Of a DNA stretch of 36,244 bases, positions 1-7,241 are shown in pieces. The stretch comes from Paludibaculum sp. GTDB lineage: Bacteria > Acidobacteriota > Terriglobia > Bryobacterales > Bryobacteraceae. The notes under the pieces are model-generated. The model was given only the letters and a program-made list of their open reading frames with translations. It had not been told where the DNA came from and made no database searches. Each line of letters opens with the position of its first letter. The stretch's first letter is position 1. The DNA is taken from the NCBI GenBank assembly GCA_029973955.1, contig JARKQJ010000237.1:1-36244 (forward strand), read 5' to 3'. A program made the position numbers and the translations under genes.

Positions 1-297
1 GGCATCGCCTACTGGCAGGTCTCCAAACTCTGGCCGGGCTCTTTCGCCGTCTCCGGGGCCGCCGCCACGCTCGATATACAAGATTCCGTCTACTTCAGCT
101 TCGTCACCCTGGCCACTCTGGGCTACGGCGACATCGTGCCCGTCGGGCCCTCCGCCCGCGGCCTCGCCGTCGGAGAGGCCATTCTCGGCCAGCTCTATCT
201 CGCCGTCCTGGTCGCCAGACTGGTCGGCGCCTCTGCTGCTTCCAATCCGAAAGAACTTCAAGGAGATTCATCTCATGATTCGCAGAATCGCGATTAA
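1..297 (+). CDS. Two-TM potassium channel-like protein, C-terminal part (5' end outside window)
   Basis: The frame is open from base 1 to TAA at 295-297, giving 98 residues without a start, so this is the C-terminal end of a gene that begins upstream. It contains a pore-helix and selectivity-filter segment, TLATLGYGDIVPV, followed by a hydrophobic helix (GEAILGQLYLAVLVARLVG). This is the signature of the Ion_trans_2 family of K+ channels; TLGYGD is close to the canonical TVGYGD filter. It should sit in the inner membrane. The tail is short and shows no RCK/TrkA-N domain, so any gating domain would be upstream. Its last 23 bases overlap the next gene (phosphofructokinase) in a different frame, so the two are probably co-transcribed and translationally coupled. 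Membership of the channel superfamily is secure; ion specificity is inferred from the filter only. Confidence 0.8.
   Translation, partial: GIAYWQVSKLWPGSFAVSGAAATLDIQDSVYFSFVTLATLGYGDIVPVGPSARGLAVGEAILGQLYLAVLVARLVGASAASNPKELQGDSSHDSQNRD
260..265 (+). promoter_or_regulatory. Ribosome binding site of the phosphofructokinase gene, inside the channel gene
   Basis: AAGGAG lies 9 bases before the ATG at 275, within the 3' end of the upstream channel reading frame. It decides the start of the phosphofructokinase and indicates translation from a shared transcript. Confidence 0.7.
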
Positions 298-1363
298 TAC
301 CGGTGGCGGCGATGCTCCCGGGCTCAATGCCGTCATCCAGGCGGCCACCCTCGCCGCCACCCGCCTCGGCTGGGAGGTCGTCGGGATCCGCGAAGGCTAT
401 TCCGGCATCCTCGATCCCCAGAACTACGCCGACGGCGGCCTCGTTCGCCTCACGCCTGAAATGGTTCGCAACATCAGCCACCTCGGCGGCACCATCCTCG
501 GCACCGTCAATAAGGGCAACCCCTTCAAGGTCACTGAATCACTCCCCGGCGGCATGACCGTCCAGCAGGACCGCTCCGAAGAGGTCATGCAGGCCTTCGC
601 CAAACACGGCCTCGACGCCCTCATCGCCATCGGAGGCGACGGTAGCCTGACCATCGCCAACTCTTTCGCCAAGCGCGGCCTCCGCGTTGTCGGCGTCCCC
701 AAGACAATTGACAACGACCTCGCTTCCACCGTCCTCACCTTCGGCTTCCAAACCGCCGTCAGCTTCGCCACCGAGTGCATTGACCGTCTCCACTCCACCG
801 CCGAATCCCATCGCCGCGTCATCGTCGTCGAAGTCATGGGCCGCTATGCCGGCTGGATCGCCCTCAACTCCGGCGTCGCCGGCCGCGCCGACGCTATCCT
901 CATCCCCGAAATCCCCTACAGCATCGACAAGCTCGCCGAACACATCCGCACCCGCCACCGGCCCTACTCCATCATCGTCGTCGCCGAAGGCGCCAAGCCG
1001 CGAGACGGCGAGGTCACCGTGCTCGCTCGCGAAGCCGGCCGCCAGGAACGCCTTGGCGGCATCGCCGATCGCGTCGCCCACCAGATCGAGGAACTCACCG
1101 GCAAAGAGGCCCGCGCGCTGGTCCTCGGCCATCTTCTCCGTGGCGGCTCCCCTGTCGCCATCGATCGCATCCTCGGCCTCAGCTTCGGCGCCGCCGCCGT
1201 CGCGGCCCTCGCCCGCGGCGAGTCCGGTATCATGGTGGCTCTGCAACCGCCCCATGTGAAGTCCGTCCCGCTCGACGATGCCATCTCCACCATGAAGGTG
1301 GTTCCGCCCGACGGCGAACTCGTCTCCACCTGCCGCGCGCTCGATATCTGCCTCGGCGACTGA
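275..1363 (+). CDS. pfkA: 6-phosphofructokinase (group III, G/K signature)
   Basis: This 362-residue protein phosphorylates fructose 6-phosphate to fructose 1,6-bisphosphate in the cytoplasm (glycolysis). Visible motifs are the N-terminal GGGDAPG loop (10-16), GGDGS (120-124), the catalytic PKTIDND (142-148), MGRYAGWIAL, PEIPYSID, AEGAKP and GHLLRGGSPVAIDR. Length fits the bacterial enzyme. The glycine in GGDGS, at the site where PPi-dependent enzymes have aspartate, favours ATP as phosphoryl donor. The lysine in PKTIDND is typical of PPi-dependent and group III enzymes, whereas classical ATP-PFKs have PGTIDND. Donor choice therefore cannot be settled from sequence. The ATG at 275 has an AAGGAG ribosome site at 260-265 (9-base spacing), which supports this start despite the 23-base overlap with the channel gene. 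The OLD nuclease gene follows after only 4 bases. Confidence 0.95.
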   Translation: MIRRIAINTGGGDAPGLNAVIQAATLAATRLGWEVVGIREGYSGILDPQNYADGGLVRLTPEMVRNISHLGGTILGTVNKGNPFKVTESLPGGMTVQQDRSEEVMQAFAKHGLDALIAIGGDGSLTIANSFAKRGLRVVGVPKTIDNDLASTVLTFGFQTAVSFATECIDRLHSTAESHRRVIVVEVMGRYAGWIALNSGVAGRADAILIPEIPYSIDKLAEHIRTRHRPYSIIVVAEGAKPRDGEVTVLAREAGRQERLGGIADRVAHQIEELTGKEARALVLGHLLRGGSPVAIDRILGLSFGAAAVAALARGESGIMVALQPPHVKSVPLDDAISTMKVVPPDGELVSTCRALDICLGD

Positions 1364-1367
1364 CCTG

Positions 1368-3008
1368 ATGTACCTGCGCTCCATCCACATCGAGAACTTT
1401 CGCGCCATTCGCGAGGGCTTCGTCTCGTTCGATGAAACCACGCTGCTGATCGGCGAGAACGACAGCGGCCGCACCAGCGTCATCGAAGCCCTCGCCCTCA
1501 TCCTCGGCGCGGAAGACGACCGCTTCGAAACCCGCCTCCGGCCTTTCCACATCCACCACGCCCCCGGCGTTCCAAACCCCGTCCTCCGCATCCTGCTCGA
1601 CATCGAAGAGCATCAACCCGGCGTCTGGAATCCGCCCTCCTCTATCGCTGCCGCTTTCGATACCAACGCCGCCGGCCTGCGCTGCTTCCGCTTCCACTTC
1701 GAAGCATCTCTCACCCCCAGCGGCGGGCTGGCCGTCACCTGGTGCTCCCACGACACCCCCACCGCTCCCGCCGAACTCACCGACAACCCCGATCTCCTCT
1801 CCTGGCTCCGCCAGATGGTGCCCATGCTTTGGCTCCGTTCAGGCGTCGTCGCGCCCAGCGCTCACTCTGCCGCCGATGCTGTTCTGGCCGACCCTCTCCT
1901 CGCCGAGATCTCCCACTGCTACCACAACCTCGTCGATGGCACTTCCGTCGATCTCGCCGCGGAAATCGACCGCGGCGCCGAGGTCGCCGCTCAGGTCGTC
2001 CAGCGCTACAGCCACCTCTTCGCCGGTGCCGCGCCCCTCATGGGTGCCATGGCCGCAGAAGTCCTGCGCCGCAAGACCGTCGCCCAGCCCCTTGCCCTCA
2101 CCTCCGTGGCCACCGCGGCCCGCAAGATCGGCATGGTCCTGCTGCTCGGCGCCGTCCTCCAGATGGCCCGCCGCGTCACCCTCCCCGAAGCCCTCCCGCT
2201 GCTCGTCCTCGACAATCCCGAATCCAACCTCCACCCCATGACGCTCGCCTCCGTCTGGCGGCTCCTCGAACGCGTCAGCATTCAGAAGATCATCTCCACC
2301 AATTCCGGTACGCTGCTTTCCAACGCGCCCCTCAGCGGCATCCGTCGCCTGACCCGCGCCGGCGGCAACGTCAGCGAATGGCGCGTCCTGCCTGGTGCCC
2401 TCACCTCTGAAGACCTGCGCCGCGTCGCCTATCATGTCCGCTCGCGCCGCGCCTCCGCCATGTTCGCCCGCTGCTGGCTGCTGGCTGAAGGCGAAACCGA
2501 GTTCTGGGTCATGCCCGAACTCGGCCGCGTCCTCGGCTACGATTTCGGCGAACTCGGCATCGCCCCCGTCGAATTCGCACAGGCCGGCCTCCGCGCCCTC
2601 ATCAAGCTCGCCGATGCCCTCGGCATCTCCTGGCATCTCATGGCCGACGGCGACACCGCCGGCGACCACTACGTCGCCGCTGCCCGCGACGCCGCCCGCC
2701 TCGCCACCGGCCGCTGTCCCGGCGCCAGCGTCACCCAACTCCCTCAGCTCGACATCGAACACTGCTTCTGGTACGCCGGTTTCGACGACGTCATCCGCAA
2801 AATCGCCTACCCCAACGCCGCCCCGCAGCGCGTCACCGCCAAGGCCGCCATCCACAAGGCCATCGAACGTACCTCCAAGCCCTTCCTCGCCCTCAGTCTC
2901 ATCGAAGCCGCCGCCGGGCGGGGACCGATGAGCGTTCCCGTTATCCTGAAACAAGTAATTGAAGACTGCGTCCAATTGGTGAGCGCCGGGACTCGCTCAT
3001 CCGCATGA
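1368..3008 (+). CDS. OLD-family ATP-dependent endonuclease, YbjD (class 2) type
   Basis: This 546-residue protein combines an N-terminal ABC-type ATPase with a C-terminal TOPRIM nuclease, matching the layout and roughly the length of E. coli YbjD. The P-loop region is GENDSGRTS (29-37), the Walker B/D-loop region is LVLDNPESNLHP (279-290), and the TOPRIM acidic residues lie in AEGETE (373-378) and DGD (427-429). The stretch joining the domains and the segment around FARCWLL just before TOPRIM also agree with YbjD as I recall it. Two departures stand out: the Walker A lysine is arginine (GENDSGRTS), and the residue after the Walker B aspartate is asparagine (DNPE). Family members are DNA nucleases, some acting in phage defence, but YbjD-type proteins occur alone and no partner such as GajB lies nearby. 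The start is 4 bases after the phosphofructokinase stop, and a secreted repeat protein follows after 22 bases. Confidence 0.88.
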   Translation: MYLRSIHIENFRAIREGFVSFDETTLLIGENDSGRTSVIEALALILGAEDDRFETRLRPFHIHHAPGVPNPVLRILLDIEEHQPGVWNPPSSIAAAFDTNAAGLRCFRFHFEASLTPSGGLAVTWCSHDTPTAPAELTDNPDLLSWLRQMVPMLWLRSGVVAPSAHSAADAVLADPLLAEISHCYHNLVDGTSVDLAAEIDRGAEVAAQVVQRYSHLFAGAAPLMGAMAAEVLRRKTVAQPLALTSVATAARKIGMVLLLGAVLQMARRVTLPEALPLLVLDNPESNLHPMTLASVWRLLERVSIQKIISTNSGTLLSNAPLSGIRRLTRAGGNVSEWRVLPGALTSEDLRRVAYHVRSRRASAMFARCWLLAEGETEFWVMPELGRVLGYDFGELGIAPVEFAQAGLRALIKLADALGISWHLMADGDTAGDHYVAAARDAARLATGRCPGASVTQLPQLDIEHCFWYAGFDDVIRKIAYPNAAPQRVTAKAAIHKAIERTSKPFLALSLIEAAAGRGPMSVPVILKQVIEDCVQLVSAGTRSSA

Positions 3009-3030
3009 CGCCCACAAGGATGATTCGCCC

Positions 3031-5637
3031 ATGACCGCCATTCAGAGCGTCCGTCTGTCCGTTGCCCAAAGCCTGCCGCGGCAGTGGATCAGTCTCATCG
3101 CTGCCTGCACTCTGCTCTCCGCGCAACTCGCGCCTGCCACTGCCCAGCAGAGCCCCGCGCCTGCGCAACCCGGACAGGCTGCCCCCAAACCTGCCGCCGC
3201 CAAGCCCGCTCAACCCGCTCCCCCGAAAGACGCCGGCTGGCCCCGCGTCTACACCGACAATAAGGCCACCATCGCCGTCCACCAGCCCCAGATCGACGAT
3301 TGGAGCGACTTCACCGTTCTCAAGGCCCGCTCCGCCGTCGAGATCATTCCCGAACCAAACGCCAAAAAAATCCTCGCCGCCGTCCACTGGGAAGCCAAGA
3401 CCGACACCAGCGTCTCCGAGCGCACCGTCGCTCTCCACGACCTCCGCATCACCCACTTCAACGCCCCCGGCCTCGACGAAGCTAAAGCCGCCCCCTTACA
3501 GGCCCTCGTCACTGCGCTTCTCCCCAAACGTCGCGATGGCATCGCCCTCGACCGCATCCTCGCCTACCTCGACGTTGCCAAGTCCACCGGCCGCCAAGTC
3601 GAGATCAGCACTGAACCCCCGCCCATCCTCGTCAGCAGCAAGCCCGCTATCCTGGTCATCATCGACGGCCAGCCCATCCTCGGCCCCATCGGCCAATCCA
3701 AGCTGACCTTCGTCGTCAATACCAACTGGGACATCCTCAAGGACGGCAAGGACGGCGATTACTTCCTCCTCAACGACAAGCAGTGGCTTACCTCGGAAAC
3801 GCTCGAAGGCCCCTGGAAATCCGCCTCCAAGCTCCCCAAGGAGTTCAGCTCCCTCCCCGCCGACGAAAACTGGGCCGAAGTGAAACGCGCCATGCCGCTG
3901 CCCGATACCAACAAGTCTCTCGCCGCCCCCTGGGTCTTCGTCTCCCAGAAGCCCGCCGAACTCATCCTCACCGAAGGTGAACCTGCGTTCAAGCCCATCC
4001 CCAGCACCGACCTCTCCGAAGTCACCAACACCAAGAGCCTGCTCTTCTACCACAACTCCACCAAAACCTACTATTTCCTCACCGCCGGCCGCTGGTTCCG
4101 CAACGCCAATCTGCGCGGCAACTGGGAATACGCCTCCGACAAACTCCCCGCCGACTTCAGGCAGATTCCGCCCAACCACCCCAAGGCCCATGTCCTCGCC
4201 TCCGTCCCCGGTACCAACGAAGCTTCCGACGCCGTACTCCTCGCCAGCGTTCCCCAGATGGCCACCATCAACCGCGCGGAAGCCGCCAAGCTTGCCAAGG
4301 TCACCTACGTCGGCAAGCCCGAGTTCAAACCCATCGAAGGCACCTCGCTGAGCTACGCCGTCAACACCCCCGGCGACGTCATCTTCTGCAAGGGTCAGTA
4401 TTATCTCCTCCAGGAAGGCGTCTGGTTCATCAGCACCACGGCCGAAGGCCCGTGGGCCGTCGCCGATAGCATTCCCAAAGAGATCTACGAGATCCCGCCC
4501 TCCTCGCCCAAGCACAACACCACTTACGTCTACGTCACGGAGTCAGACTCCTCCACCGTTACCACCGCTCAAACCGCCGGCTACCTAGGCCTCGCCATCG
4601 GTGTCGGAATCGGCGTCGCTGTCTGGGGCACCGGCTACTACTACCCGCCCTACTACTACTACGGCCCCATGTACCCGTATCCCGTCTATTGGGGTTATCC
4701 CTACTGCGCCTACGGCGCCGCCGCCTGGTACAACCCGGCCACCGGCTTCTACGGCCGCGGCGCCGTCGCCTACGGACCCTACGGCGGCTACGGCCGCGCC
4801 GCCGCCTACAATCCCGTCACTGGTGCATACGCCCGCCGCGCCGGTGCCTACGGCCCCTATCAGGCCGCGACGGCCGGATCGTTTTACAACCCCCGCACCG
4901 GAACCCGAGGCGCCGGCTACCGCTACGCCAACCCCTATCAAGGCTGGGGCCAGGGCGTCGTCACCCGCGGCGACCAGTGGGCTCGCGGTGGCTACTACTA
5001 TGACGAGCGCGGCGCCGTCGGGGGCATTCGCACCTCCGAAGGCGGCAAACTCCTCGCCGGCGGCGACGGCAACAACCGCGGCATGATCGGCAAGACCGCC
5101 GACGGCGATCTCTACGTCGGCAAGAATGGCGAAATCTATCGCCGCGATCAGAGCGGCAACTGGCAGCAGCGCGGTGACGGCGGTTGGAGCAACGTCGCTC
5201 CACCCAACGCCCAGCAACAGCAGCGCATCAACGACGCCCGCGCCAACACCGGCCAGTCCGCACAAACCCGCCAACAGCCGGGCCAGCAGCCCTCCCGCCA
5301 ACCTGGACAGGCCGCTGCCCAGCCCGGCCAGCAACCCTCTCGCCAGCCCGGCCAGCCCGGCCAAATGAATCGCGATAACCTCGGCAGCCGCCAGCCCGGC
5401 CAGCCCGGCCAAATGAACCGCGACAGCTTCGGCGACCGCTCCGGCTCCGGCCTCTCCGAAGCTCAGCGCGATCAAATGCGCAGCCTCGACCGCGATGCCG
5501 CCGCCCGCGACCGCGGCAACCGCAACTACGACTCCTGGCGCAGCCAGGGCGGTGGCCGCTCCTCCGGCTCCTTCGGCGGCGGCTCCCGCGGCAGCTTCGG
5601 CGGAGGCGGTATGCGCGGCGGCGGCCGCCGCCGTTAA
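3031..5637 (+). CDS. Large secreted protein with three internal repeats, a Tyr-rich segment and a Gly/Arg tail
   Basis: I do not recognise a named function. The 868-residue protein has a signal peptide (hydrophobic core near 20-34, likely cleavage after ATA at about 38), then a Pro/Ala/Gln linker (40-66). Three related modules follow, at about 211-285, 315-385 and 427-493. Each runs P-x-F/L-x-P-I, an N-T pair, a Tyr/Phe-Leu segment, W-L/F, then G-P/N-W (260-262, 363-365, 473-475) and a closing L/I-P-x-x-F/I. A glycine-rich hydrophobic stretch at 517-538 could cross or insert into a membrane. It is followed by a Tyr/Pro-rich run and repeats of YNPxTG. The C-terminus has RQPGQ-type repeats and a GGGSRGSFGGGG tail ending in arginines. 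The ATG at 3031 has AAGGA 10 bases upstream. It is the last gene of the co-oriented run from the window start. A cell-surface or envelope role is inferred from composition only. Confidence 0.75.
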   Translation: MTAIQSVRLSVAQSLPRQWISLIAACTLLSAQLAPATAQQSPAPAQPGQAAPKPAAAKPAQPAPPKDAGWPRVYTDNKATIAVHQPQIDDWSDFTVLKARSAVEIIPEPNAKKILAAVHWEAKTDTSVSERTVALHDLRITHFNAPGLDEAKAAPLQALVTALLPKRRDGIALDRILAYLDVAKSTGRQVEISTEPPPILVSSKPAILVIIDGQPILGPIGQSKLTFVVNTNWDILKDGKDGDYFLLNDKQWLTSETLEGPWKSASKLPKEFSSLPADENWAEVKRAMPLPDTNKSLAAPWVFVSQKPAELILTEGEPAFKPIPSTDLSEVTNTKSLLFYHNSTKTYYFLTAGRWFRNANLRGNWEYASDKLPADFRQIPPNHPKAHVLASVPGTNEASDAVLLASVPQMATINRAEAAKLAKVTYVGKPEFKPIEGTSLSYAVNTPGDVIFCKGQYYLLQEGVWFISTTAEGPWAVADSIPKEIYEIPPSSPKHNTTYVYVTESDSSTVTTAQTAGYLGLAIGVGIGVAVWGTGYYYPPYYYYGPMYPYPVYWGYPYCAYGAAAWYNPATGFYGRGAVAYGPYGGYGRAAAYNPVTGAYARRAGAYGPYQAATAGSFYNPRTGTRGAGYRYANPYQGWGQGVVTRGDQWARGGYYYDERGAVGGIRTSEGGKLLAGGDGNNRGMIGKTADGDLYVGKNGEIYRRDQSGNWQQRGDGGWSNVAPPNAQQQQRINDARANTGQSAQTRQQPGQQPSRQPGQAAAQPGQQPSRQPGQPGQMNRDNLGSRQPGQPGQMNRDSFGDRSGSGLSEAQRDQMRSLDRDAAARDRGNRNYDSWRSQGGGRSSGSFGGGSRGSFGGGGMRGGGRRR
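5341..5423 (+). repeat. Two copies of a 48-base in-frame repeat in the secreted protein gene
   Basis: A block beginning CGCCAGCCCGGCCAGCCC occurs at 5341 and again at 5389, an offset of 48 bases (16 codons). Both copies encode RQPGQPGQMNRD. Related shorter RQPGQ units precede them (5275-5340). This looks like in-frame slippage expansion of a flexible linker. Confidence 0.85.
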
Positions 5638-5640
5638 CCC

Positions 5641-6303
5641 CTACCGGATCTGCACCCCCAGCAGCTTCGCAAATTCCATTGCCTGCGCGGCGTCCACTAC
5701 GGCGCCGCGCAGGTCCCCAATGCCCACCTGCAAGCCTTCCACGTCCGATCCCCGCAAGTCGGCATTCTCCAGCCGCGCGCCGTTCCACTCCGCCCGCCTC
5801 AAGTCGCACTGCCCGAACACGCACCCGCTCAGCTCCGCCTGCTGCAGATCCGCCTCGTGCCAGCTACACCCCCGGAACTCGCAGCTCCGCATCTCCGCCC
5901 CGCGCATCTGCGCGTAGCTCCAGTCCGAGTTTTCTCCCAGCACGTCCCGCCAATCGATCGACCTCGAACTCAGCCCTTTCAGCCGGCAATCCACAAACTC
6001 CACCCGCAGCAGCGTCATCCGGTGCGCCTTCACGTTCGCCAGGTCGCAGCCCACCAGTCGCACGTCCTTCATTACCAATGCCCCCAACTCGCCCCCCGCC
6101 AGTTGTACCCGCTCCAGCGCGCACCCTTCCGCCCGCAACTCCGCCAGCCGCGCCCCCGGCCGTTGAACGTCCCGCACCAGCCGTTCTGTGATCGAAACAC
6201 GCTCCCCGGTCTCAAACAGCGCGCCTGCATCCTCCAATGGATCCAACTCACCCGGCAGGTCCGCATCGTCCCGCCGAAAGACGAACTTCTTCATCCTTCC
6301 CAT
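5641..6303 (-). CDS. Pentapeptide-repeat protein
   Basis: The protein has about 220 residues. From roughly residue 45 onward it shows the five-residue periodicity of the pentapeptide family (A(D/N)LxX-like strings: LRGSDVEGL, LSGCVFGQC, LENADLRGS, MRSCEFRGC), which fold as a right-handed quadrilateral beta-helix. The N-terminus (MKKFVFRRDDADLPGELDP) is charged and has no signal peptide, so it should be cytoplasmic. Some family members mimic DNA and inhibit gyrase (Qnr/MfpA), but nothing here shows that activity. Two starts are possible: ATG at 6303 (MGRMKK) or 6294 (MKK); neither has a well-spaced ribosome site. It is convergent with the secreted repeat protein (3-base gap) and divergent from the sugar isomerase gene (40-base gap). 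Confidence 0.82.
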   Translation of the reverse strand: MGRMKKFVFRRDDADLPGELDPLEDAGALFETGERVSITERLVRDVQRPGARLAELRAEGCALERVQLAGGELGALVMKDVRLVGCDLANVKAHRMTLLRVEFVDCRLKGLSSRSIDWRDVLGENSDWSYAQMRGAEMRSCEFRGCSWHEADLQQAELSGCVFGQCDLRRAEWNGARLENADLRGSDVEGLQVGIGDLRGAVVDAAQAMEFAKLLGVQIR

Positions 6304-6324
6304 GCTACCCGTCCGCCGCCGCGC

Positions 6325-6333
6325 TGATAAGAT
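6325..6333 (+). promoter_or_regulatory. Candidate extended -10 promoter of the sugar isomerase-like gene
   Basis: TGATAAGAT (TGn followed by TAAGAT, 4 of 6 to TATAAT) ends 10 bases before the ATG at 6344. No Shine-Dalgarno sequence fits in the gap, so the transcript would be nearly leaderless. No good -35 was seen. Inference only. Confidence 0.35.
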
Positions 6334-6343
6334 ACTGGCTGCC

Positions 6344-7234
6344 ATGCAGCCCATCTCCCGCCGCGCCGCTCTGCTCTCTGCTCTGACACCCTTGCTCCGC
6401 GCCCTCCCCCTGGAGCAGTTCCCCCTCGGCATCACCACCGACGAGATCGACGATGACCCCAAAGTCGCCGCCGATTTTCTCTCCCGCTTCCATCTGCATC
6501 ACGCCGAAGTGCGCAACGTCTGGGGCAAATACAACACCGCCCAGCCCGTCGAGAAGATCCGCGAGGCCCGCGCCATCTTCGACGCCGCCGGCATCCGCAC
6601 CGCCATGGTCGACACCGCCTTCTTCCGTGCCGACGTCCCCACCGGCGCCGCGCTCGACAAGGAGTGGGCCACGCTCGACGCCGCCATGGATCGCGCCGAC
6701 ATCCTCGGAGCCAAACTCCTGCGCATCTTCGCTTTCGTCCCCAAGGATGGCTCCGTGACCGACGCCTCCGCCTGGCCCCGCACCTACGAGCTACTCAAAG
6801 AAGCCGCCGCCCGCGCTCACAAACGCAGCTTCCGTCTCGCCGTCGAAAACCTCAAGGGCGGCTACGTCCAGACCGGCGCTGACGCGGCCCGCCTCCTCAG
6901 GGCCGTCCAGCATGATGCCCTCGGCCTCGTCTGGGATCCCAATAACGCCGCCTCCTGCGGAGAAGAGCCGCTCAAGGACGGCTTCCCCAAGCTCGACCCC
7001 GCCCGCATCTTCCACGTTCATCTGCGTGACTTCCGCCATAAGCCCGACGGCTCCGTCGAGTGGGCCCCCGTCGGCGGCGGCGAGTTCGATAACGTCTCCC
7101 AGATCCGCGCCCTCCGCAAGGCGCATTACAAAGGCGGCTACACGCTCGAAACCCACTGGCGCTCGCCCGAGGGCAAGGCCAAAGCCACCGAGATCTCTCT
7201 CACAGGCCTGCTCAAAGTCATCGCCGCCGTCTAG
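6344..7234 (+). CDS. Exported sugar phosphate isomerase/epimerase-like TIM-barrel protein
   Basis: The protein has 296 residues and an AP-endonuclease-2/xylose isomerase-like TIM barrel. Typical elements are AVENLKGGYVQTG (metal-ligand glutamate region), LGLVWDPNNAASCGE, and FHVHLRDFRHKPDGSVEWAPVGGGEFD, where HVHLRD and the final glycine-rich strand with glutamate line the active site. The N-terminus MQPISRRAALLSALTPLLRAL has paired arginines and a hydrophobic core, which reads as a twin-arginine leader, so the enzyme is probably exported. The substrate cannot be told from sequence. The ATG at 6344 was preferred over upstream in-frame starts because those would overlap the divergent pentapeptide gene and bury the leader. 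The stop lies 7 bases from the end of the converging symporter gene. Confidence 0.83.
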   Translation: MQPISRRAALLSALTPLLRALPLEQFPLGITTDEIDDDPKVAADFLSRFHLHHAEVRNVWGKYNTAQPVEKIREARAIFDAAGIRTAMVDTAFFRADVPTGAALDKEWATLDAAMDRADILGAKLLRIFAFVPKDGSVTDASAWPRTYELLKEAAARAHKRSFRLAVENLKGGYVQTGADAARLLRAVQHDALGLVWDPNNAASCGEEPLKDGFPKLDPARIFHVHLRDFRHKPDGSVEWAPVGGGEFDNVSQIRALRKAHYKGGYTLETHWRSPEGKAKATEISLTGLLKVIAAV

Positions 7235-7241
7235 CAATGGC

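Noticed and set aside
1368..3008. OLD nuclease as the core of a defence island
   Set aside because: No GajB/UvrD-like helicase, restriction enzyme or other defence gene is adjacent; YbjD-type proteins are commonly solitary beside housekeeping genes.
5275..5423. Possible CRISPR-like or minisatellite array
   Set aside because: Units are in frame, encode RQPGQ-type linkers within a gene and have no spacers.
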